A stretch of DNA of 45,186 nucleotides from assembly GCF_008017455.1 (NCBI RefSeq), contig NZ_VRTY01000048.1:1-45186 (forward strand), read 5' to 3'. Source of the stretch: Pontibacter qinzhouensis (GTDB taxonomy: Bacteria > Bacteroidota > Bacteroidia > Cytophagales > Hymenobacteraceae). Below are positions 39,524 through 45,186 of this stretch, piece by piece. Both the position numbers and the translations under genes were made by a program. Positions within the stretch are counted from its first letter, which is position 1. Every line of letters starts with the position of its first letter. The notes beneath the pieces were generated by a model that saw nothing but the letters and a program-made list of their open reading frames with translations, was not told the origin of the DNA and did not search any database.

Positions 39524-41047
39524 ATGGAGACTACCAAAATTAAATCCGCACTTATCTCAGTTTATTACAAAGACCGTCTGGAGCCGCTTGTGGAGCTGCT
39601 GAAAGCCAACGGTGTAACTATTTACTCCACTGGTGGCACCCAAACCTTTTTAGAGGAACAAGGTGCTAACGTGGTAGCTGTAGAAGACTTAACTGCCTAT
39701 CCGTCTATTTTCGGCGGTCGTGTAAAAACGCTCCACCCGAAAGTGTTTGGAGGTATTCTGCACCGCCGCGACAACGACTCTGACCTGGCCGAGCGGGAGA
39801 AGTTTGAGATACCGCCCATCGACCTGGTGGTGGTAGACCTGTACCCTTTCGAGGAAACAGTGGCATCGGGAGCGGCAGAAGCTGATGTAATTGAGAAGAT
39901 CGACATTGGTGGCATATCTCTGATCCGGGCTGCTGCCAAAAACTTTAAAGATGTGCTCATTGTGTCGTCGCGCGACCAGTACGACGAGGTGGTAGAGCTG
40001 CTGCAAGAGAAAGATGGCGCCACTACCCTCGAAGACCGCAAGCGCTTCGCGGCCAAAGCCTTCGACATTTCGTCGCACTACGACACCCACATTTTTAACT
40101 ACCTGAACCAGGAAAGCCAGGAGCAGGTATTTAAGCAGAGCGTGCGTCAGGCCACCCCGCTGCGCTACGGCGAAAACCCGCACCAACAAGGCACTTTTTT
40201 CGGTAAGCTCGAAGACCTGTTTGAGCAACTCAACGGTAAGCAGCTTTCTTACAACAACCTGGTAGATGTAGATGCGGCTGTAGCCTTAGGTGCTGAGTTC
40301 GAAGAACCTGCCGTAGCTATTCTGAAGCACACCAACGCCTGCGGCTGCGCCACCGCCGACACCATAAAAGAGGCCTACCTTCTGGCGCTTTCTTCTGACC
40401 CTGTGTCTGCGTTTGGCGGAGTTATTATCGCGAACAGACCGATAGACCTGGGCACCGCCGACGAACTGAACAAGCTGTTCTTTGAAGTGCTGATAGCTCC
40501 GGAATATGATGCCGATGCCCTGGAACTGCTCTGCTCCAAGAAAAACCGTATTCTGCTGAAGCAAAAGCCGGTTGAACTCTCTAAAAAGCAGTTTAAAACG
40601 CTCCTGAACGGTGTAATTGAGCAAGACAAAGATCTGAAAACCGAAACAGAAGCCGACTTTACAACTGTAACCCAGCGCGAGCCAACAGCCGAAGAGAAAA
40701 AAGCCCTTGTATTTGCGGCCAAAGTGTGCAAGCACACCAAGTCGAATACCATTGTGCTGGCTACCGACAAAATGATGTTCAGCAGCGGTGTTGGCCAGAC
40801 CTCGCGTGTAGATGCCCTGCGCCAGGCCATCGAGAAAGCACAGAGCTTTGGGTTCGACATCAGCAAAACCGTAATGGCTTCCGATGCCTTCTTCCCGTTC
40901 CCCGATTGCGTGGAAATAGCCGACCAGGCTGGTATTAAAGCAGTGGTGCAACCAGGTGGATCTATTAAAGACAAAGATTCTATAGCCTATTGCGATGCCC
41001 ACAACATGGCCATGGTCATGACAGGTGTGCGTCATTTCAAACACTAA
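39524..41047 (+). CDS. purH: Bifunctional AICAR transformylase / IMP cyclohydrolase
   Basis: Performs the last two steps of IMP synthesis. The 507 residues have the usual two parts. The N-terminal cyclohydrolase (about 1-195) shows STGGTQTFL, GGRVKTLHPKVFGG and DLYPFEET. The transformylase begins about 205 with RYGENPHQ and carries the catalytic Lys268-His269 in ILKHTNACGC. The C-terminus DAFFPFPDCVEIADQAGI, then MTGVRHFKH is standard. The gene ends at a very strong terminator. Confidence 0.97.
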   Translation: METTKIKSALISVYYKDRLEPLVELLKANGVTIYSTGGTQTFLEEQGANVVAVEDLTAYPSIFGGRVKTLHPKVFGGILHRRDNDSDLAEREKFEIPPIDLVVVDLYPFEETVASGAAEADVIEKIDIGGISLIRAAAKNFKDVLIVSSRDQYDEVVELLQEKDGATTLEDRKRFAAKAFDISSHYDTHIFNYLNQESQEQVFKQSVRQATPLRYGENPHQQGTFFGKLEDLFEQLNGKQLSYNNLVDVDAAVALGAEFEEPAVAILKHTNACGCATADTIKEAYLLALSSDPVSAFGGVIIANRPIDLGTADELNKLFFEVLIAPEYDADALELLCSKKNRILLKQKPVELSKKQFKTLLNGVIEQDKDLKTETEADFTTVTQREPTAEEKKALVFAAKVCKHTKSNTIVLATDKMMFSSGVGQTSRVDALRQAIEKAQSFGFDISKTVMASDAFFPFPDCVEIADQAGIKAVVQPGGSIKDKDSIAYCDAHNMAMVMTGVRHFKH

Positions 41048-41152
41048 AAAAGGACACAAGACGTCAGACACAAGACACTGGACTTTTTTCCCTCTGCAGG
41101 AGGTGAAAGAGTTTACTGTCGCGTTCTGAGAAGTTTTGCCGAAGTTAGTTCT

Positions 41153-41194
41153 ATAGCCCCTCCCGCTTCTGCTGCCGGGAGGGGCTATTTTTTT
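41153..41194 (+). terminator. Strong intrinsic terminator after purH
   Basis: TAGCCCCTCCCG and CGGGAGGGGCTA are perfectly inverted around ten bases and followed by a run of T. Confidence 0.92.
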
Positions 41195-41299
41195 GCAGAC
41201 ATCTGGCCTGTCTCTTTTTAGCGTTTCTAATTTTGAATTTGCCTCAGCTCCTTCACAGATAAACCTGTATATTTAGAGCTGATTTTAATTAGATTACGA

Positions 41300-42304
41300 A
41301 TGGGATTTCTGGATAAGTATACGGGCAAACTGCGCTCTTACAAAGCGGTGTATGTACTGCATAACCTGATCAACTACAAAAAACTGCAGCACAACAAGCT
41401 CCTTTACCGCCAGTTCCAGCTCGATAAATCCATTTTCGGACCGATCTCCAGCGAGCAGTTGGCGCAACTGCCACCACAACCTTCTCCCTGGCTCGACAGA
41501 CCAACTGCCCTGCAGGAACTACAACAGAGCAAAAAGCTCAGCACTTTTCCGGAACACATACAGCAACAACTCAAGGCCTGGCCGGAGCAGGGCTACCTTA
41601 TTCTGCAGAAATTCTTTTCAGATGAAATTGCAGATACCATCAACAGCGAGATAGACCGGCTGCTGCAGCAACATGAGGTAGGCTTTAACTATACGAACAA
41701 AAAAATCATGTTTGCCTTTAAGCACTCGGAGGCACTTAAAAATGTGCTCTACACGCCGGAGCTGCTCCAGATCCTGCAGTTCATCCTGGGCAGGCAGGTC
41801 ATCCCGTTCCAGACCATCAACTTCCTGAAAGGCAGCGAGCAGAAAGCGCATTCCGACTCGATCCACATGACAACTTACCCGCTGGGCAATCTGCTGGCCG
41901 CCTGGATTGCCCTGGAAGATACAACCCTGGAGAACGGAGCCCTCTTCTACTACCCCGGCAGCCACACCCTCCCCTACGTGCTCAGCAAAGACTTCGACAG
42001 TGGCTCCACCACCTTCCGTATCGGCGACAATGCCTACAAAAAGTACGAGCACAAGATAGAAAGCGTAATTCAGGAGCAGCAACTGCAGAAAAAGAACTTT
42101 TTTGCTAAAAAGGGAGATGTGTTTATCTGGCATGCCAACCTGCTGCACGGCGGCAACCCAGTGCTGAACCCACAGCTCACGCGCAAGAGCATGGTGATCC
42201 ACTACTACGCCAAAGACGTGATCTGCTACCACGACATTACCCAACGTCCCGCCCACTTCGATACGTACCCTAAAGCTGAGCTAAGAATGTTCGACGAGGA
42301 TTGA
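41300..42304 (+). CDS. Phytanoyl-CoA dioxygenase (PhyH) family protein
   Basis: A 334-residue Fe(II)/2-oxoglutarate oxygenase-like protein. The iron ligands would be His184 and Asp186 (KAHSDSIHM) and His283 (NLLHGGNPV), with Arg295 (QLTRKSM) to hold 2-oxoglutarate. Residues 205-225 (LEDTTLENGALFYYPGSH) match the family. The substrate is unknown; bacterial members hydroxylate many small molecules. It is followed by two reversed repeats. Confidence 0.87.
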   Translation: MGFLDKYTGKLRSYKAVYVLHNLINYKKLQHNKLLYRQFQLDKSIFGPISSEQLAQLPPQPSPWLDRPTALQELQQSKKLSTFPEHIQQQLKAWPEQGYLILQKFFSDEIADTINSEIDRLLQQHEVGFNYTNKKIMFAFKHSEALKNVLYTPELLQILQFILGRQVIPFQTINFLKGSEQKAHSDSIHMTTYPLGNLLAAWIALEDTTLENGALFYYPGSHTLPYVLSKDFDSGSTTFRIGDNAYKKYEHKIESVIQEQQLQKKNFFAKKGDVFIWHANLLHGGNPVLNPQLTRKSMVIHYYAKDVICYHDITQRPAHFDTYPKAELRMFDED

Positions 42305-42321
42305 TTTGTCTGAATGAGCCG

Positions 42322-42378
42322 AATTATTTGAATGGAAATGGCCTTCCGAAAGATTTTGAACCTTTTTGGTGCCAGGGT
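42322..42378 (-). repeat. 58-bp intergenic repeat, copy M (reversed)
   Basis: ACCCTGGC edge at 42378, core CTTTCGGAAGG, right edge ATTTCCATTCAAATAATT ending at 42322. It opposes the plus-strand genes on both sides. Confidence 0.85.
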
Positions 42379-42409
42379 ACCGCTGGTTGGAGTATTCAGA
42401 GTTGCTCCA

Positions 42410-42458
42410 GAACCAACCATTTAATAATCAGGATTTAATAATCAATAACCAACAACCA
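42410..42458 (-). repeat. Tail of copy N
   Basis: Read on the minus strand: GGTTGTTGGTTATTGATT, then ATTAAATCC and ATTATTAAATGGTTGGTT, the same opening as the tails of C and I. Confidence 0.65.
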
Positions 42459-42516
42459 AATTATTCTAATGAAAAAGGCCTTCCGAAGGGTTCTACACCT
42501 TTTAGATGCCAAGGGT
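42459..42516 (-). repeat. 58-bp intergenic repeat, copy N (reversed)
   Basis: ACCCTTGG edge at 42516, core CCCTTCGGAAGGCC, right edge TTTTCATTAGAATAATT ending at 42459. With M it gives two same-facing copies about 80 bases apart. The rest of the 42305-42759 gap holds the mreB promoter and nothing else I can support. Confidence 0.85.
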
Positions 42517-42677
42517 TCAGCATAGCCACATATCTTAAGATCTTCCGAAATAGAATTTTTCAGAGAAAGCTGCCTAACCCTACCACCATACAGGCATTAT
42601 GTAGCATGTAAGTAACAGAAAAAATTAATAAATAAGCGCCAGAAGCAATGTTGGTTATTAATTCCGCTTAAATTCAC

Positions 42678-42685
42678 TAATTTTG
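42678..42685 (+). promoter_or_regulatory. Candidate -7 element of the mre operon
   Basis: TAATTTTG is a perfect TAnnTTTG, with TTG (42651) 24 bases upstream. A second, weaker TATCTTTT is at 42712. The mreB leader would be about 70 bases. Confidence 0.5.
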
Positions 42686-42759
42686 CCGCAAGTTTTTGTT
42701 TACGAACATCGTATCTTTTATATATAACAGAGGTATCTGCATGCCTGCACTTCTTTAAG

Positions 42760-43785
42760 ATGGGACTATTTAATTTTCTGACTAGTGATATAGCCATAGA
42801 TCTGGGTACGGCCAATACCCTGATCATCCATAACGATAAAATTGTAGTTGACGAACCTTCGATCATTGCCGTAGACCGCACAAGTGGCAAAGTAATAGCC
42901 ATTGGCCGGAATGCGATGCAGATGCACGAAAAAACGCACGAAAATATCCGTACCATCCGCCCCTTAAAAGACGGTGTAATCGCTGATTTCCATGCGGCAG
43001 AGGAGATGATCCGGGGCATGATCAAGATGATCGACACAGGTCGGCGCTTGTTCCAGCCGTCGCACCGCATGGTTATCTGTATTCCGTCGGGTATTACCGA
43101 AGTGGAGAAACGAGCCGTTCGTGACTCAGCCCAGCACGCCGGTGCCAAAGAGGTCTGGATGATTCAGGAACCCATGGCAGCCGCCATAGGTATCGGTATT
43201 GACGTGGAGCAGCCCATCGGCTCCATGATTGTGGATATTGGCGGTGGTACGACTGAGATTGCCGTAATCGCGCTTTCGGGTATTGTGTGCGACCAGTCTA
43301 TACGAGTGGCAGGCGATGTGTTTACAAAAGACATTCTGGATTACATGCGCCGCCAGCACAACCTGCTGATCGGGGAGCGCTCTGCCGAGAAAATTAAAAT
43401 AGAAGTAGGTGCCGCCCTCACCGAAATAGAAAACCCACCGGCCGACTACGAAATTCGTGGACGCGACCTGATGACAGGCATTCCGAAAGTTATAAAAGTA
43501 ACCTACCAGGAAATTGCCATCGCCCTCGACAAATCTGTCTCTAAAATAGAAGAAGCGGTGCTGAAGGCGCTGGAAATTGCCCCACCGGAACTCTCGGCCG
43601 ATATTTACGACAACGGCATTCACCTGACAGGTGGCGGTGCCTTGTTACGTGGCCTCGACAAGCGACTGGCTGCCAAAACCAAACTGCCCATTCATATTGC
43701 CGAAGACCCGCTCAGAGCGGTTGTAAGAGGCACCGGAGCAGCTATAAAAGACATTGAAGGCTTTAAAAACGTATTGCTGACGTAA
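42760..43785 (+). CDS. mreB: Rod-shape-determining protein MreB
   Basis: Bacterial actin that guides cell-wall synthesis along the cylinder. The 341 residues have phosphate loop 1 at Asp14 (AIDLGTANT), phosphate loop 2 at Asp159 (DIGGGTTEIAVI) and the adenosine loop TGGGALLRGLDKR. The N-terminus MGLFNFLTSD could be a membrane-touching helix. It heads the mreB-mreC-mreD-mrdA unit, with nine bases to mreC. Confidence 0.97.
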   Translation: MGLFNFLTSDIAIDLGTANTLIIHNDKIVVDEPSIIAVDRTSGKVIAIGRNAMQMHEKTHENIRTIRPLKDGVIADFHAAEEMIRGMIKMIDTGRRLFQPSHRMVICIPSGITEVEKRAVRDSAQHAGAKEVWMIQEPMAAAIGIGIDVEQPIGSMIVDIGGGTTEIAVIALSGIVCDQSIRVAGDVFTKDILDYMRRQHNLLIGERSAEKIKIEVGAALTEIENPPADYEIRGRDLMTGIPKVIKVTYQEIAIALDKSVSKIEEAVLKALEIAPPELSADIYDNGIHLTGGGALLRGLDKRLAAKTKLPIHIAEDPLRAVVRGTGAAIKDIEGFKNVLLT

Positions 43786-43794
43786 CAGGCGCAC

Positions 43795-44661
43795 ATGCGT
43801 GACCTCTTCGCTTTTATATATCGGTTCCGTGCGTTCCTGCTGTTCGTGTTACTGGAGATCCTTTGCGTGTACATGGTCGTGCGCTACAACACCTACCAGG
43901 GTGCCGCATTTTTTAACTCTGCCAGCACCTATGTAGGGCGCGTGCTGGAGGTGCAAAGCAGCGTAACAGACTATTTCAGGCTGGCCTCCGTTAACAGCAT
44001 ACTCGCCCGTGAGAACGCTGCGCTACGCGAACAGGTGCTCCGGCAGCACCTCGAGGAACAGGCCGACAGTACAGCAGAGCTATCGGGTATGCTGTATGCT
44101 GCCTCCGACTCTATGATGGCCAGTCCTTACATTCTGCATGCCAGCCGGGTTATCAACAATTCCATCAGGCGCACGAATAACTACCTGACCCTTTCTATTG
44201 GCAGTGCCGACGGCATTAAACCAGGCATGGGAGTTATTGCTTCTACCGGAGCAGTTGGCCGCATTAAAACAGTGTCGGCGCATTATGCTACCGTAACTTC
44301 GCTGCTGCACTCCCAGATGCTGGTATCGGCCAAAATCAAAAAAGACAATACCATGGGCACGGTTAAATGGACCGGAGGCGACTACCGCACCGCCCTCCTG
44401 GACTACATTCCGCTGCACGTAAAGCCGGTTGTGGGAGATACCATTGTAACCAGTGGGTTTGCCACCGTGTTTCCGGAGGGCATTGTGGTGGGCACCATCA
44501 GTTCGGTAGAGCAGGAGCCGGACAGGAGCTTTTATACTATCGAAATAGCCTTGTCGGTAGATTTTGCGCAGCTCTCTTATGTATATGTGGTAGAAAGCCC
44601 GCTACGCGAGGAACGCGAAACTTTGGAAAACAACGCAGGAATTATTCCCCATGACCAGTAA
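43795..44661 (+). CDS. mreC: Rod-shape-determining protein MreC
   Basis: A periplasmic scaffold of the elongasome. The 288 residues have one N-terminal membrane segment (FRAFLLFVLLEILCVYMVV), a coiled coil (about 60-95, ILARENAALREQVLRQHLEEQ) and a beta-barrel pair (ASRVINNSIRRTNNYLTLSIG; GVIASTGAVGRIKTVSAHYATVTSLLH). It overlaps mreD by 11 bases. Confidence 0.94.
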   Translation: MRDLFAFIYRFRAFLLFVLLEILCVYMVVRYNTYQGAAFFNSASTYVGRVLEVQSSVTDYFRLASVNSILARENAALREQVLRQHLEEQADSTAELSGMLYAASDSMMASPYILHASRVINNSIRRTNNYLTLSIGSADGIKPGMGVIASTGAVGRIKTVSAHYATVTSLLHSQMLVSAKIKKDNTMGTVKWTGGDYRTALLDYIPLHVKPVVGDTIVTSGFATVFPEGIVVGTISSVEQEPDRSFYTIEIALSVDFAQLSYVYVVESPLREERETLENNAGIIPHDQ

Positions 44662-45175
44662 GTTCGGACTCACCCATATTGTGCAGTATGTACTGTTTGT
44701 AGCCTTGCAGGTGCTGCTCATGGACCACCTGGTGCTATACAGTACAGCTTTCTGCTTTATTTACGTAGCTTTTCTGCTCTTTTTACCGATCTACACCAAC
44801 CGCACCTGGATTTTATTTCTTGGCTTTATAGCAGGCTTTTCGGTAGATGTGTTTTACGACACCATGGGCATACACGCAGGGGCCAGTGTGCTGCTGGCGT
44901 TTTTAAGAGCCCCGGTTTTGAACCTTCTCACGCCACGCGATGGTTATGACACCAACGACACCGTGAACATACACCTGATGGGTTGGCGCTGGTTTCTGGC
45001 ATACGCCTTTATCCTCATCCTGATCCATCATAGCTTTGTGTTTTTCCTGGAGGTGTTTACGCTACAGGAGGCGTGGTTTACGTTGATTAAAATTATGACG
45101 AGCTCGCTTTATACTACGGTGGGCATGTTAATTATTCAACTTCTTTTCTTCTCGGTAAAGAGAGCGAATAGATGA
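44651..45175 (+). CDS. mreD: Rod-shape-determining protein MreD
   Basis: An integral membrane partner of MreC. The 174 residues form about five membrane segments (HIVQYVLFVALQVLLMDHLVL first), with the conserved GFIAGFSVDVFYDTMGIHAGASVLLAFLR region. The start overlaps the end of mreC, and the stop overlaps the next start (ATGA). Confidence 0.92.
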   Translation: MTSKFGLTHIVQYVLFVALQVLLMDHLVLYSTAFCFIYVAFLLFLPIYTNRTWILFLGFIAGFSVDVFYDTMGIHAGASVLLAFLRAPVLNLLTPRDGYDTNDTVNIHLMGWRWFLAYAFILILIHHSFVFFLEVFTLQEAWFTLIKIMTSSLYTTVGMLIIQLLFFSVKRANR

Positions 45176-45186
45176 ATTATTTAGAA
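45172..45186 (+). CDS. mrdA: Probable penicillin-binding protein 2 gene, first five codons
   Basis: An ATG overlapping the mreD stop by four bases opens a frame reading MNYLE before the window ends. In Bacteroidota mreD is normally followed by the PBP2 gene mrdA, and this start fits. The identity is inferred from gene order only. Confidence 0.5.

Noticed and set aside
42305..42759. A small gene starting at the ATGs inside reversed copies M and N
   Set aside because: The frames are short and are explained by the conserved repeat edge read in reverse.
1..45186. tRNA, rRNA, insertion sequence or prophage
   Set aside because: I looked for cloverleaf ends, transposase motifs and phage genes and saw none.

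Overview
The window looks like chromosomal DNA of a Bacteroidota bacterium of the order Cytophagales, most like Hymenobacteraceae (Pontibacter-type). Evidence: a PorZ-like protein and a type IX secretion (T9SS) sorting domain, a TonB receptor with a carboxypeptidase-like N-terminal domain, Bacteroidota promoter words (TTTG, about 19 bases, TAnnTTTG), MreBCD, and a CxxxY-type CcmE. The genus is a guess from overall feel; there is no rRNA here. I see no tRNA, rRNA, prophage, transposase or CRISPR array. Both window ends cut genes (a DUF808 protein at the left, a probable PBP2 gene at the right).

Layout. 1-9 kb: DUF808 fragment, asd, a secreted lamin-tail protein, the porZ-recO pair, thymidine kinase and a small ferredoxin. 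9-13.6 kb: three poorly characterised genes, a lone MoxR ATPase and a 59-codon Gly/Arg-rich membrane microprotein. 13.9-25 kb: a phosphate-uptake region, with a lipoprotein and TonB-dependent receptor on the minus strand, and divergent to them a phosphate-selective-type porin, pstS, pstC, pstA, pstB and phoU. 25.6-30.7 kb: cytochrome c maturation genes ccmB, ccmC, a CcmD-like gene, ccmE and ccmF. 31-45 kb: a membrane protein/XRE regulator pair, a DUF2520 dehydrogenase, a ferredoxin-IscX pair, KdsC-like phosphatase, cold-shock protein, UbiA-family enzyme, a T9SS cargo protein, a Fur-family regulator, a DUF4442 thioesterase-like protein, purN, purH, a PhyH-type dioxygenase and mreB-mreC-mreD-(mrdA).

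The strongest unexplained signal is not a gene. About 15 copies of a 57-58 bp intergenic element are scattered through the 45 kb. Each has ACCCTTGR at one edge, a CTTCNGAAGG hairpin in the middle, and a nearly invariant TTTTCATTTGAATAATT at the other edge. Some copies could act as terminators, but the conserved right edge is not needed for termination, and several copies lie between divergent genes or face against the neighbouring genes. Many are followed by a degenerate 'tail' built from a small vocabulary of words, which often runs up to a start codon. A second repeat family forms GC-rich hairpins that exclude each other.

How the genes may work together: the TonB receptor, its lipoprotein, the porin and Pst/PhoU would make an outer- to inner-membrane phosphate (or organophosphate) route. 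Upstream of the porin four half-sites resembling TTAACA are phased every 11 bp, the geometry of PhoB/PhoP-family boxes, which supports joint phosphate control. The ccm genes would load haem onto cytochromes c through a Cys-type CcmE. All function calls rest on reading the translated sequence and family knowledge; no search was run.
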